Positions 22,453 to 31,358 of a stretch of 40,603 nucleotides of DNA are shown here, piece by piece. Position 1 is the stretch's first letter. Each line of letters begins with the position of its first letter. The position numbers were made by a program, and so were the translations under genes. Under the pieces are notes generated by a model. It did not search any database and had not been told where the DNA came from. It saw only the letters and a list, made by a program, of their open reading frames with translations. Source of the DNA: Pseudomonas sp. GM21 (GTDB lineage Bacteria; Pseudomonadota; Gammaproteobacteria; Pseudomonadales; Pseudomonadaceae); NCBI RefSeq assembly GCF_000282215.1, contig NZ_AKJS01000188.1, positions 1 through 40,603 on the forward strand, written 5' to 3'.

Positions 22453-23676
22453 ATGCCCCAAGCCGCCCAGTTGTCTCCTGTCCCTGACGCTTCGGGACAG
22501 CCTTCGTCCGTAGAGCAGGCAAGCCGGCTTGGCCTTGAACAGGCGTTTGCGCTGTTCAATCAGATGTCGAGTCAATTGACCGACTCCTACAGCCTGCTTG
22601 AAGCCCGGGTCACTGAGCTCAAGGGCGAGTTGGCGGTAGTCAGTGCTCAGCGCATGCAAGAGCTGGCGGAAAAAGAGCGCCTGGCCAATCGTCTGCAAAA
22701 TCTCCTGGATCTATTGCCCGGCGGCGTCATCGTTATTGATGCCCAAGGCATTGTGCGCGAAGCCAACCCGGCGGCGTGCGAATTGCTCGGCCTGCCGCTG
22801 GAAGGTGAGCTCTGGCGCCAGGTCATCGCCCGTTGCTTTGCACCTCGCAAAGACGACGGCCACGAAGTCTCACTCAGGGACGGTCGGCGTCTGTCGATCG
22901 CCACTCGTTCGCTGGACGCTGAGCCGGGGCAGTTGGTGCTGCTGACCGACCTGACTGAAACCCGTCACCTGCAAGATCAACTGGCCCGTCACGAGCGCTT
23001 GTCTTCCCTCGGTCGAATGGTTGCCTCGCTGGCTCATCAAATTCGCACACCGTTATCAGCCGCTTTGCTTTACGCCAGTCACTTGACTGAGCAAGAGCTG
23101 CCGGTCGCGACGCAGCAGCGTTTTGCCGGTCGCCTGAAAGAGCGCTTGCATGAGCTGGAGCATCAGGTTCGCGACATGCTGGTGTTCGCTCGCGGCGAGC
23201 TGCCGCTGACCGACCGCCTCACGCCCAAACAGCTGATGCAATCACTGCAGGCGGCGGCACTGACGCATGTTCAAGAGCTGCCCGTCCGTTGGCAGTGCGA
23301 CAGTCACGCTGGCGAGTTGCTGTGTAATCGCGACACGTTGATCGGGGCGATCCTCAATCTGGTCGAGAATGCGATTCAGGCGAGTGCCGGCGATGTCCGG
23401 TTGAAGGTTCACTTTTACACCCGTGAAAACACCCTGCGCGTGTGCGTCAGCGACAGCGGCAGTGGCATCGACAGCCATGTGCTGGCGCGTCTGGGTGAGC
23501 CGTTTTTCACCACCAAGACCACAGGAACCGGCCTGGGTCTGACCGTGGTCAAGGCGGTGGCGCGTGCGCATCAGGGAGAATTGCAGCTGCGCTCGCGACC
23601 AGGTCGCGGCACGTGTGCACAGGTGACTCTGCCGCTTTTTTCGGCTGAAAAGCCCAGTGCCCAGGAAGCGGAATGA
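22453..23676 (+). CDS. fleS: Flagellar sensor histidine kinase FleS
   Basis: A 407-residue soluble histidine kinase without membrane segments. It has an N-terminal coiled region, a PAS domain (LLDLLPGGVIVIDAQGIVREANPAA), the dimerisation/phosphoacceptor helix with His195 (LAHQIRTPLSAALLYA) and an HATPase domain with NLVENAIQA, DSGSGID and TTKTTGTGLGLTVV. It phosphorylates FleR to activate class III basal-body and hook genes. The stop overlaps the fleR start (ATGA). The kinase being cytosolic implies an internal signal, not yet defined. Confidence 0.95.
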   Translation: MPQAAQLSPVPDASGQPSSVEQASRLGLEQAFALFNQMSSQLTDSYSLLEARVTELKGELAVVSAQRMQELAEKERLANRLQNLLDLLPGGVIVIDAQGIVREANPAACELLGLPLEGELWRQVIARCFAPRKDDGHEVSLRDGRRLSIATRSLDAEPGQLVLLTDLTETRHLQDQLARHERLSSLGRMVASLAHQIRTPLSAALLYASHLTEQELPVATQQRFAGRLKERLHELEHQVRDMLVFARGELPLTDRLTPKQLMQSLQAAALTHVQELPVRWQCDSHAGELLCNRDTLIGAILNLVENAIQASAGDVRLKVHFYTRENTLRVCVSDSGSGIDSHVLARLGEPFFTTKTTGTGLGLTVVKAVARAHQGELQLRSRPGRGTCAQVTLPLFSAEKPSAQEAE

Positions 23677-25067
23677 AAGGCATGGCCATCAAGGTTTTAC
23701 TGGTCGAGGATGACCGCGCGCTACGCGAAGCATTGGCCGATACGCTGATGCTGGCGGGGCACGATTTCAAGGCGGTCGGTTCGGCAGAAGATGCGTTGGC
23801 GGCGGTGGCGGTCGAGGCGTTCAGTCTGGTAATCAGTGACGTCAATATGCCGGGCATGGACGGGCACCAGTTGCTCGGAGTGCTGCGCGCGCGTCAACCG
23901 CAATTGCCGGTGTTGCTGATGACGGCCCATGGCGCCGTCGAACGGGCGGTCGATGCAATGCGCCAAGGGGCGGCGGATTATCTGGTCAAGCCATTCGAGC
24001 CCAAGGCATTGCTTGATTTGGTGGCGCGTCACGCGTTGGGCAATCTCGGTACGGTCGAAGGCGATGGGCCTGTCGCGTTCGAACCGGCCAGCGCGCAGTT
24101 GCTGGACTTGGCCGCGAGAGTGGCGCGCAGTGATTCCACGGTATTGATCTCGGGCGAATCCGGTACCGGCAAGGAAGTCTTGGCGCGCTACATTCACCAG
24201 CATTCCCATCGCGCCAGTCAGCCGTTTATTGCGATCAACTGCGCAGCGATCCCCGACAACATGCTTGAAGCCACGTTGTTCGGTCACGAAAAAGGTTCGT
24301 TCACGGGCGCCATTTCGGCGCAGGCCGGCAAGTTCGAACAAGCCGACGGCGGCACGATTCTGCTCGACGAAATTTCCGAAATGCCCCTCGGCCTTCAGGC
24401 CAAGTTGCTGCGCGTTTTGCAGGAGCGTGAAGTCGAGCGGGTGGGTGCCCGTAAAACCATCACGCTGGACATTCGGGTCGTGGCCACCACCAACCGCGAT
24501 CTGGCCGGCGAAGTGGCGGCGGGGCGTTTTCGTGAAGACCTTTACTATCGGCTGTCGGTGTTTCCGCTGGCCTGGTGTCCACTGCGCGAGCGCACTGCCG
24601 ACATCCTGCCGCTGGCCGAGCGACTGTTGGCCAAACACGTCAATAAAATGAAGCATGCAGACGCACGACTGTCGCCCGAGGCGAGGGCGTGCCTGATCGG
24701 TTACCCATGGCCGGGCAATGTGCGTGAGCTGGACAATGCCATTCAGCGGGCCTTGATCCTGCAGCAGGGAGGGGTGATCCAGCCCCAGGATTTTTGCCTG
24801 TCCGGGCCGGTTGCGTGTGCGCCGCTTCCGGCATCGGTAGCTGCGCCGGTACGAGCAGTGGAAGTTGACGCGCAATCGACTGGCGCTTTGGGTGATGACC
24901 TGCGGCGCCGCGAATTCCAGATGATTATCGATACCTTGCGATCCGAGCGTGGTCGTCGCAAGGAGGCTGCCGAGCGACTGGGTATCAGCCCGCGCACGTT
25001 GCGCTACAAGCTGGCGCAGATGCGTGACGCCGGAATGGATGTGGAAGCGTATTTGTTTGCCACCTGA
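23673..25067 (+). CDS. fleR: Flagellar response regulator FleR
   Basis: A 464-residue NtrC-type regulator: receiver domain with Asp56 in LVISDVNMPGMDGH, AAA+ domain with GESGTGKE near residue 161, and a C-terminal Fis-type helix-turn-helix (AAERLGISPRTLRYKLAQM). The sigma-54 contact loop reads GSFTGA in place of the usual GAFTGA. It activates sigma-54 promoters of middle flagellar genes. ATG 23673 overlaps the fleS stop and follows AGGAAG; ATG 23682 (start MAIKVLLVEDD) is an equally plausible start and matches relatives. Confidence 0.95.
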   Translation: MKGMAIKVLLVEDDRALREALADTLMLAGHDFKAVGSAEDALAAVAVEAFSLVISDVNMPGMDGHQLLGVLRARQPQLPVLLMTAHGAVERAVDAMRQGAADYLVKPFEPKALLDLVARHALGNLGTVEGDGPVAFEPASAQLLDLAARVARSDSTVLISGESGTGKEVLARYIHQHSHRASQPFIAINCAAIPDNMLEATLFGHEKGSFTGAISAQAGKFEQADGGTILLDEISEMPLGLQAKLLRVLQEREVERVGARKTITLDIRVVATTNRDLAGEVAAGRFREDLYYRLSVFPLAWCPLRERTADILPLAERLLAKHVNKMKHADARLSPEARACLIGYPWPGNVRELDNAIQRALILQQGGVIQPQDFCLSGPVACAPLPASVAAPVRAVEVDAQSTGALGDDLRRREFQMIIDTLRSERGRRKEAAERLGISPRTLRYKLAQMRDAGMDVEAYLFAT

Positions 25068-25069
25068 AA

Positions 25070-25086
25070 GCAGGCTCGCTCCCACA
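25070..25086 (+). repeat. Solitary REP half-element
   Basis: Seventeen bases (25070-25086) are identical to the right arm of the inverted pair at 34947-35036 (positions 35020-35036). It directly follows the fleR stop codon with no partner arm nearby. Confidence 0.7.
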
Positions 25087-25136
25087 AGTGTTTTGCGATG
25101 ATTCCAAATGCCTTTTGTTCAGAGCCATCACGGAGC

Positions 25137-25152
25137 TGGCACCCTTGTTGCT
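25137..25152 (+). promoter_or_regulatory. Sigma-54 promoter of fliE
   Basis: TGGCAC-ccttg-TTGCT matches the sigma-54 consensus fully, with GG (25138-25139) and GC (25150-25151) 10 bases apart. The start would be near 25163, about 50 bases before fliE, and it would drive fliEFGHIJ. Confidence 0.9.
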
Positions 25153-25213
25153 AACACCTCACTACCCGCCGAGTGAGTGTCAAAAAATTGCGGGTCGCCA
25201 ACGAGAGTAGATC

Positions 25214-25543
25214 ATGAGCCAAGGTATTGAATTTAATCGGTTGATGCTGGATATGCGCTCCATGCAAATGGATGCCATGTCTGCGCCTAAATCGACTGCC
25301 GCAGTCCCTGAACTGGGTGGCAGCAGCTTTTCCGACATGCTCGGTCAAGCCGTCAATAAAGTGAACGACACTCAGCAGGCATCCACTCAGTTGGCCAGTG
25401 CTTTCGAGATCGGCAAGAGCGGCGTCGACCTGACGGACGTCATGATCTCCTCGCAGAAGGCCAGTGTCTCTTTCCAGGCGTTGACGCAAGTGCGCAACAA
25501 GCTGGTTCAGGCTTACCAAGACATCATGCAGATGCCGGTTTAA
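25214..25543 (+). CDS. fliE: Flagellar hook-basal body protein FliE
   Basis: A 109-residue protein joining the MS ring to the proximal rod. The conserved C-terminal part is visible: SFSDMLGQAVNKVNDTQQAS, then DLTDVMISSQKASVSFQALTQVRNKLVQAYQDIMQMPV. The N-terminal 40 residues are variable. It opens the fliEFGHIJ operon behind a consensus sigma-54 promoter. Confidence 0.96.
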   Translation: MSQGIEFNRLMLDMRSMQMDAMSAPKSTAAVPELGGSSFSDMLGQAVNKVNDTQQASTQLASAFEIGKSGVDLTDVMISSQKASVSFQALTQVRNKLVQAYQDIMQMPV

Positions 25544-25557
25544 GGACGAATTGAGTC

Positions 25558-27339
25558 ATGGCAGAAGCAGTCGCCGATAACGTTCCGGCCAAGGTCACTC
25601 CAATTGACGGCAAACCGCCGCTGTTCGGGTTGTCCTTCCTGGAAAACCTCTCCGAGATGACCATGTTGCGTCAGGTAGGCCTGTTGGTCGGCCTGGCTGC
25701 AAGCGTGGCGATTGGCTTTGCCGTGGTGCTGTGGTCTCAGCAGCCGGACTACCGGCCTCTGTACGGCAGCCTTGCCGGTATGGACGCCAAACAGGTCATG
25801 GATACCCTGGCCTCCGCCGATATTCCTTATACCGTCGAACCGAACTCTGGCGCCTTGCTGGTCAAGGCCGATGATTTGTCCCGTGCGCGATTGAAACTCG
25901 CGGCGGCTGGTGTCACTCCCAGCGACGGCAACATCGGTTTTGAAATCCTCGACAAGGACCAGGGCCTCGGGACCAGCCAGTTCATGGAAGCGACCCGTTA
26001 TCGTCGCGGCCTCGAAGGCGAACTGGCACGTACCATTTCCAGCCTGAACAACGTCAAGGGCGCCCGCGTGCACCTGGCGATTCCGAAAAGTTCGGTGTTC
26101 GTGCGTGATGAACGCAAGCCAAGCGCTTCGGTTCTGGTTGAACTGTATTCCGGTCGTTCGCTGGAGCCGGGTCAAGTGGTGGCGATCATCAACCTGGTCG
26201 CGACCAGTGTTCCTGAGCTGAGCAAATCGCAGATCACCGTCGTCGACCAGAAGGGCAACCTGCTGTCGGATCAGGCGGAAAACTCCGAACTGACCATGGC
26301 CGGCAAGCAATTCGATTACAGCCGCCGCATGGAGACCATGCTCACCCAGCGCGTGCATAACATTCTGCAACCGGTGCTGGGTAACGATCGCTATAAAGCC
26401 GAAGTGTCTGCCGACGTCGATTTCAGCGCTGTCGAGTCGACCTCCGAGCAGTTCAACCCGGATCAACCGGCGTTGCGCAGCGAGCAGTCGGTCAACGAAC
26501 AACGCACCGCCAGCAACGGCCCGCAAGGTGTGCCGGGTGCCCTGAGCAACCAGCCGCCGTCGCCAGCCTCTGCACCGCAAACCACTGGCGGCACGACCGC
26601 CTCGGCCGGCATGGTGCAACCGGGCCAGCCGTTGATCGATGCCAACGGCCAGCAAATCATGGACCCCGCCACCGGTCAGCCAATGCTGGCGCCGTACCCG
26701 GCAGACAAGCGTCAACAATCCACCAAGAACTTCGAACTCGACCGCTCCATCAGCCACACCAAGCAACAACAGGGCCGGTTGAATCGCCTGTCAGTGTCGG
26801 TGGTGGTGGACGATCAGGTCAAAGTTAACGCGGCCAACGGTGAAACCACCCGCGCACCGTGGACCGCCGATGAATTGGCACGGTTCACACGCCTGGTACA
26901 GGACGCGGTCGGTTTCGATGCCAGCCGTGGCGACAGCGTCAGTGTGATCAACATGCCGTTCTCCGCGGAACGCGGTGAAGTGATTGCCGATATTCCGTTC
27001 TACTCGCAGCCGTGGTTCTGGGACATCGTCAAGCAATTGCTGGGCGTCTTGTTCATCCTGGTGTTGGTGTTCGGCGTGCTGCGTCCGGTACTCAACAACA
27101 TCACCGGTGGCGGCAAAGAGAAACAGCTGGTCGGCAGCGACGCCGAGTTGGGTGGCATGGGCGGCCTGGACGGCGAACTGGCCAACGATCGCGTCAGCCT
27201 CGGCGGCCCGCAAAGCATCCTGCTGCCAAGCCCGAGCGAAGGCTATGACGCACAGTTGAATGCAATCAAGAGTCTGGTGGCAGAAGACCCGGGTCGTGTG
27301 GCCCAGGTCGTGAAAGAGTGGATTAACGCAGATGAGTGA
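25558..27339 (+). CDS. fliF: Flagellar MS-ring protein FliF
   Basis: A 593-residue inner-membrane ring protein that nucleates basal-body assembly. Two membrane helices are seen: VGLLVGLAASVAIGFAVVLW near residue 40 and LLGVLFILVLVFGVL near 500. Between them are the ring-building motifs (YRPLYGSLAGMDAKQVMDTL; GIGFEILD-like NIGFEILDKDQGLGTSQF; ARVHLAIPKSSVFVRDERKPSASV). The cytoplasmic tail ends with QLNAIKSLVAEDPGRVAQVV, the FliG-binding segment. The region near 320-380 is Pro/Gln/Thr-rich and variable. It overlaps fliG by 8 bases. Confidence 0.97.
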   Translation: MAEAVADNVPAKVTPIDGKPPLFGLSFLENLSEMTMLRQVGLLVGLAASVAIGFAVVLWSQQPDYRPLYGSLAGMDAKQVMDTLASADIPYTVEPNSGALLVKADDLSRARLKLAAAGVTPSDGNIGFEILDKDQGLGTSQFMEATRYRRGLEGELARTISSLNNVKGARVHLAIPKSSVFVRDERKPSASVLVELYSGRSLEPGQVVAIINLVATSVPELSKSQITVVDQKGNLLSDQAENSELTMAGKQFDYSRRMETMLTQRVHNILQPVLGNDRYKAEVSADVDFSAVESTSEQFNPDQPALRSEQSVNEQRTASNGPQGVPGALSNQPPSPASAPQTTGGTTASAGMVQPGQPLIDANGQQIMDPATGQPMLAPYPADKRQQSTKNFELDRSISHTKQQQGRLNRLSVSVVVDDQVKVNAANGETTRAPWTADELARFTRLVQDAVGFDASRGDSVSVINMPFSAERGEVIADIPFYSQPWFWDIVKQLLGVLFILVLVFGVLRPVLNNITGGGKEKQLVGSDAELGGMGGLDGELANDRVSLGGPQSILLPSPSEGYDAQLNAIKSLVAEDPGRVAQVVKEWINADE

Positions 27340-28351
27340 TAACCGAGCCGTTGCCGCCAAACTGTCCAAGGTCGACAAAGCCGCGATTCTGCTGCTGTCC
27401 CTCGGTTCGACCGATGCTGCCCAGGTATTGCGTCACATGGGGCCTAAAGAGGTCCAGCGCGTGGGTGTCGCGATGGCCCAGATGGGCAACGTGCACCGCG
27501 AGCAAGTCGAGCAGGTGATGAGCGAGTTCGTCGACATCGTCGGCGACCAGACCAGCTTGGGCGTCGGCTCCGACGACTACGTGCGCAAAATGCTCACCCA
27601 GGCCTTGGGCGAAGACAAGGCCAACGGCCTGATCGACCGCATCCTGCTGGGAGGCAACACCAGTGGCCTTGACAGCCTGAAATGGATGGAGCCGCGCGCC
27701 GTTGCCGACGTGATCCGTTACGAGCACCCACAGATCCAGGCGATCGTGGTGGCGTACCTCGACCCGGATCAAGCCGGTGAAGTGCTCGGTAACTTCGACC
27801 ACAAGGTACGACTGGACATCATTCTGCGAGTGTCCTCGCTGAACACCGTCCAGCCAGCGGCCCTTAAAGAGCTCAATCAGATTCTCGAGAAGCAGTTCTC
27901 CGGCAACTCGAATGCCTCGCGCACCACCCTGGGTGGCATCAAGCGCGCGGCCGACATCATGAACTTCCTCGACAGCTCAATCGAAGGTCAGCTGATGGAC
28001 TCGATCCGCGAAGTCGACGAAGACCTGTCCGGTCAGATCGAAGACCTCATGTTCGTGTTCAACAACCTGTCCGATGTCGACGACCGCGGGATTCAGGCGT
28101 TGCTGCGCGAAGTGTCCTCCGATGTGCTGGTGCTGGCCCTCAAGGGTTCGGACGAAGGCGTCAAGGAAAAGATCTTCAAGAACATGTCCAAACGGGCGGC
28201 CGAATTGTTGCGCGACGACCTCGAGGCCAAGGGCCCGGTGCGCGTCAGCGACGTGGAAACCGCGCAGAAAGAAATCCTCACCATTGCCCGCCGTATGGCC
28301 GAAGCCGGAGAAATCGTTCTCGGCGGGAAGGGCGGCGAAGAGATGATCTAA
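27332..28351 (+). CDS. fliG: Flagellar motor switch protein FliG
   Basis: A 339-residue C-ring protein that couples stator movement to rotor torque and binds FliF through its N-terminus. KVDKAAILLLSLGSTDAAQVLRHM (N domain), WMEPRAVADVIRYEHPQIQA (middle domain EHPQ motif) and the charged C-terminal torque helix (MFVFNNLSDVDDRGIQALLREV) are all present. Length is normal. The start overlaps fliF (ATGAGTGA), which fits the fixed stoichiometry of the two proteins. Confidence 0.97.
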   Translation: MSDNRAVAAKLSKVDKAAILLLSLGSTDAAQVLRHMGPKEVQRVGVAMAQMGNVHREQVEQVMSEFVDIVGDQTSLGVGSDDYVRKMLTQALGEDKANGLIDRILLGGNTSGLDSLKWMEPRAVADVIRYEHPQIQAIVVAYLDPDQAGEVLGNFDHKVRLDIILRVSSLNTVQPAALKELNQILEKQFSGNSNASRTTLGGIKRAADIMNFLDSSIEGQLMDSIREVDEDLSGQIEDLMFVFNNLSDVDDRGIQALLREVSSDVLVLALKGSDEGVKEKIFKNMSKRAAELLRDDLEAKGPVRVSDVETAQKEILTIARRMAEAGEIVLGGKGGEEMI

Positions 28352-28358
28352 GGTCACT

Positions 28359-29159
28359 ATGTCGTCTAAACATGATGAGTCCCAGACCGACCTGATTCGT
28401 GGCAAGCAGGTTGCCGCTTTCGACGTCTGGGCGCTGCCCAGTTTCGATCCGTTTGTCCCGGAGCCCGAGCCAGAACCTGAGCCCGAGCCGCCGGAAATGG
28501 AAGAAGTGCCGCTGGACGAAGTCCAGCCACTGACCCTTGAAGAGCTCGAAGCGATTCGCCAGGAGGCCTACAACGAAGGCTTTGCAGTGGGCGAGAAAGA
28601 AGGTTTTCACAGCACCACGCTCAAGGTTCGTCAGGAAGCCGAAGCGGCGCTGACACCGAAGATTGCCGGTCTTGAGCAGTTGATGGTCAACCTGTTCGAG
28701 CCTATCGCCGAGCAGGACACCTTCATTGAAAAGTCCATGGTCGACCTCGTGCAGCACATCACCAAACAAGTGATTCAGCGCGAACTGGCCATCGACTCCA
28801 CGCAGATTGAACACGTCATGCGTGAAGCACTCAAGCTCCTGCCGTTGGGTGCAGGCAATGTGCGCTTGTACATCAATCCGCAGGACTTCGAACAAGTCAA
28901 AGCGCTGCGTGAACGCCATGAAGAAACCTGGCGCATCGTCGAAGACGAATCGTTGTTGCCCGGTGGTTGCCGGGTTGAAACGGAACACAGTCGCATCGAC
29001 GCCACCGTCGAAACCCGCGTCGCCCAGGTCATGGCCAAGCTGCTCGATCAGTTGCACGATCAGGCGTTGCACCCGTCTGCACCGGATTTGAGCCTGCAGG
29101 TGCCTGTCGACGAAAAGCCTGCTGTCGAGCGGGATCGGGACAACTCCGATGCGTCTTGA
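28359..29159 (+). CDS. fliH: Flagellar export regulator FliH
   Basis: A 266-residue protein that dimerises, binds the ATPase FliI and tethers it to the C-ring. The N-terminal third has a Pro-Glu repeat (PEPEPEPEPEPPEMEE, near residues 32-48), then the helical segment AIRQEAYNEGFAVGEKEGF with Gly-spaced repeats, and a C-terminal domain like V-ATPase subunit E (LVQHITKQVIQRELAIDSTQIEHV; ESLLPGGCRVETEHSRIDATVETR). It overlaps fliI by 11 bases. Confidence 0.95.
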   Translation: MSSKHDESQTDLIRGKQVAAFDVWALPSFDPFVPEPEPEPEPEPPEMEEVPLDEVQPLTLEELEAIRQEAYNEGFAVGEKEGFHSTTLKVRQEAEAALTPKIAGLEQLMVNLFEPIAEQDTFIEKSMVDLVQHITKQVIQRELAIDSTQIEHVMREALKLLPLGAGNVRLYINPQDFEQVKALRERHEETWRIVEDESLLPGGCRVETEHSRIDATVETRVAQVMAKLLDQLHDQALHPSAPDLSLQVPVDEKPAVERDRDNSDAS

Positions 29160-30507
29160 TCGCACCAGCTTCGCCAAGCGCCTGAGCGGTTACGCCGAGG
29201 CTACGGAACTGGCCGGTGCGCCGATCCTGGAAGGCCGCTTGCTGCGCATGGTCGGCCTGACCCTCGAAGCCGAAGGCCTGCGCGCTGCCATGGGCAGCCG
29301 CTGCATGGTCATCAACGACGACAGCTATCATCCGGTGCAGGTTGAAGCCGAGGTCATGGGCTTCTCCGGCAGCAAAGTCTTCCTGATGCCCGTCGGCAGC
29401 GTGGCCGGCATTGCACCGGGTGCCCGTGTGGTTCCGTTGGCCGATACCGGCCGCTTGCCAATGGGCATGAGCATGTTGGGGCGGGTGCTTGATGGCGCCG
29501 GCCGTGCGCTGGACGGCAAAGGCGGGATGAAAGCCGAAGACTGGGTGCCGATGGACGGCCCCACCATTAACCCGCTCAAGCGCGAACCGATCAGCGAACC
29601 GCTGGACGTGGGCATTCGTACCATCAACGGTTTGTTGACGGTCGGTCGCGGCCAGCGGCTCGGGCTGTTCGCCGGTACTGGTGTGGGTAAATCGGTGCTG
29701 CTGGGCATGATGACTCGATTCACCGAGGCCGACATTATCGTCGTCGGGCTGATCGGTGAACGGGGTCGCGAAGTCAAAGAATTCATCGAGCACATCCTCG
29801 GTGAAGAAGGGCTCAAGCGTTCCGTGGTCGTGGCCTCGCCGGCGGACGATGCGCCGCTGATGCGTCTGCGTGCGGCGATGTACTGCACGCGCATTGCCGA
29901 GTATTTCCGCGACAAGGGCAAAAACGTCCTGCTGCTCATGGATTCCCTGACCCGTTTTGCCCAGGCCCAGCGGGAAATCGCCCTGGCCATTGGCGAACCG
30001 CCCGCCACCAAAGGTTACCCGCCGTCGGTATTTGCCAAGCTGCCAAAGCTGGTGGAGCGGGCCGGTAACGCCGAGAAGGGCGGTGGTTCGATCACGGCGT
30101 TCTACACCGTGTTGTCCGAAGGCGACGATCAGCAGGACCCGATTGCCGATGCCGCGCGCGGCGTACTCGACGGTCACATCGTGTTGTCCCGCCGATTGGC
30201 TGAAGAGGGGCATTACCCGGCCATCGATATCGAAGCGTCCATCAGCCGAGTCATGCCATCGGTGGTCAGCCCAGAACACATGACCCGCGCGCAAATGTTC
30301 AAACAGTACTGGTCACGCTATCAGCAGAGTCGCGACTTGATCAGTGTCGGTGCTTATGTGCCGGGTGGCGATCGTGAAACCGACACCGCGATTTCCCTCC
30401 AGCCAGCCATGGTCACTTACCTGCGTCAGGGTTTGAACGACAACATCGGCATGGGCGCCAGCGTTAACCATCTCGCGTCCATTTTTGCCCCGGCAGCGGG
30501 CGGTTAA
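29149..30507 (+). CDS. fliI: Flagellum-specific ATPase FliI
   Basis: A 452-residue F1-beta-like ATPase of the flagellar type III export system. The Walker A loop is AGTGVGKS (residues 175-182, Lys181); LIGERGREVKEFIE, VLLLMDSLTRFAQAQRE (Walker B) and GGSITAFYTVLSEGDDQQDPIAD are all present. It supplies ATP-driven unloading of export cargo with FliH and FliJ. The length is typical and fliJ follows after 6 bases. Confidence 0.97.
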   Translation: MRLDRTSFAKRLSGYAEATELAGAPILEGRLLRMVGLTLEAEGLRAAMGSRCMVINDDSYHPVQVEAEVMGFSGSKVFLMPVGSVAGIAPGARVVPLADTGRLPMGMSMLGRVLDGAGRALDGKGGMKAEDWVPMDGPTINPLKREPISEPLDVGIRTINGLLTVGRGQRLGLFAGTGVGKSVLLGMMTRFTEADIIVVGLIGERGREVKEFIEHILGEEGLKRSVVVASPADDAPLMRLRAAMYCTRIAEYFRDKGKNVLLLMDSLTRFAQAQREIALAIGEPPATKGYPPSVFAKLPKLVERAGNAEKGGGSITAFYTVLSEGDDQQDPIADAARGVLDGHIVLSRRLAEEGHYPAIDIEASISRVMPSVVSPEHMTRAQMFKQYWSRYQQSRDLISVGAYVPGGDRETDTAISLQPAMVTYLRQGLNDNIGMGASVNHLASIFAPAAGG

Positions 30508-30513
30508 CCCGCC

Positions 30514-30963
30514 ATGGCTGTAAGTCGAGCCGCGCGCCTGGCGCCGGTGGTGGAAATGGCCGAAAAGGCCGAGAAAACCGCCGTCCTTCGCCTCGGGCAT
30601 TTTCAGGGGCAGGTGCGTGTGGCAGAAAGCAAGCTCGCCGACCTTGAAGCCTTCCGCCTCGAATACCAGGAACAATGGATCGTGCGCGGTAGCAGTGGCG
30701 TTTCCGGTCAGTGGTTGCTGGGGTATCAGGGTTTTCTGGCGCAATTGGGCACTGCCATCGATCAGCAGCGACAGAGCCTGAACTGGCACCAGAACAACCT
30801 GAACAAAGCGCGCGACACCTGGCAACAAGCGTTCGCCCGTGTCGAAGGTTTGCGAAAACTGGTACAGCGTTACCGGGATGAGGCACAGCAGCTGGAAGAC
30901 AAGCGCGAACAGAAATTGCTGGATGAATTGTCGCAGCGCTTGCCCAGACATGATCCGTATTGA
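30514..30963 (+). CDS. fliJ: Flagellar export protein FliJ
   Basis: A 149-residue coiled-coil protein that sits in the FliI hexamer and escorts export chaperones. The sequence is charged and helical throughout (EMAEKAEKTAVLRLGHFQGQ; YRDEAQQLEDKREQKLLDEL), with the FliJ-type QWLLGYQGFLAQLG region in the middle. The name rests on this pattern and on its place directly after fliI. Confidence 0.93.
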   Translation: MAVSRAARLAPVVEMAEKAEKTAVLRLGHFQGQVRVAESKLADLEAFRLEYQEQWIVRGSSGVSGQWLLGYQGFLAQLGTAIDQQRQSLNWHQNNLNKARDTWQQAFARVEGLRKLVQRYRDEAQQLEDKREQKLLDELSQRLPRHDPY

Positions 30964-31044
30964 ACAATCGTTGCGCCTTGCTCCCCTTTCTCCCTAGTGC
31001 TAAACCTTGTGCAGCACGTTAGCCCATGACAAGGAAGCCGTTTA

Positions 31045-31353
31045 ATGACAGTCACAGCAGAACTATCCCGGGATGGGAAAATACTTACGATTTCGATAAA
31101 GGGGCGATTTGATTTCGCCAAGCATCTTGCATTTCGTGAGTCTTACGAGCGCAAAGACGGCAAGATGCCGAAATCGGTGGTCGTCGACTTGAAAGACGCA
31201 ACCTACCTCGATAGCTCGGCGCTGGGCATGTTGCTCCTGCTGCGGGATCATTCGGGCGGAGACAGGTCCGATATTCGTGTGGTCAATAGCAGTTCAGATG
31301 TGCGGAAAATCCTCGCTATCTCCAATTTCGACAAGCTGTTCGACATCAGTTGA
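31045..31353 (+). CDS. hsbA: STAS anti-sigma-factor antagonist, HsbA homologue
   Basis: A 102-residue single STAS domain. The phosphorylation loop DATYLDSSALGMLLLLRD places the switch serine at Ser57. In P. aeruginosa HsbA is phosphorylated or dephosphorylated by HsbR and then binds either the anti-sigma factor FlgM (favouring FliA and swimming) or a diguanylate cyclase (favouring biofilm). AAGGAAG precedes the ATG. It starts a three-gene set with hsbR and hptB, placed between fliJ and fliK. Confidence 0.88.
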   Translation: MTVTAELSRDGKILTISIKGRFDFAKHLAFRESYERKDGKMPKSVVVDLKDATYLDSSALGMLLLLRDHSGGDRSDIRVVNSSSDVRKILAISNFDKLFDIS

Positions 31354-31358
31354 CGGGC

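Noticed and set aside
23721..25085. 454-codon minus-strand frame opposite fleR
   Set aside because: Shadow of fleR; no ribosome site or family motif.
28454..28490. Pro-Glu codon repeat in fliH considered as a phase-variable repeat
   Set aside because: Codons vary between units and the DNA is not an exact tandem repeat, so slippage is unlikely; it is described under fliH.
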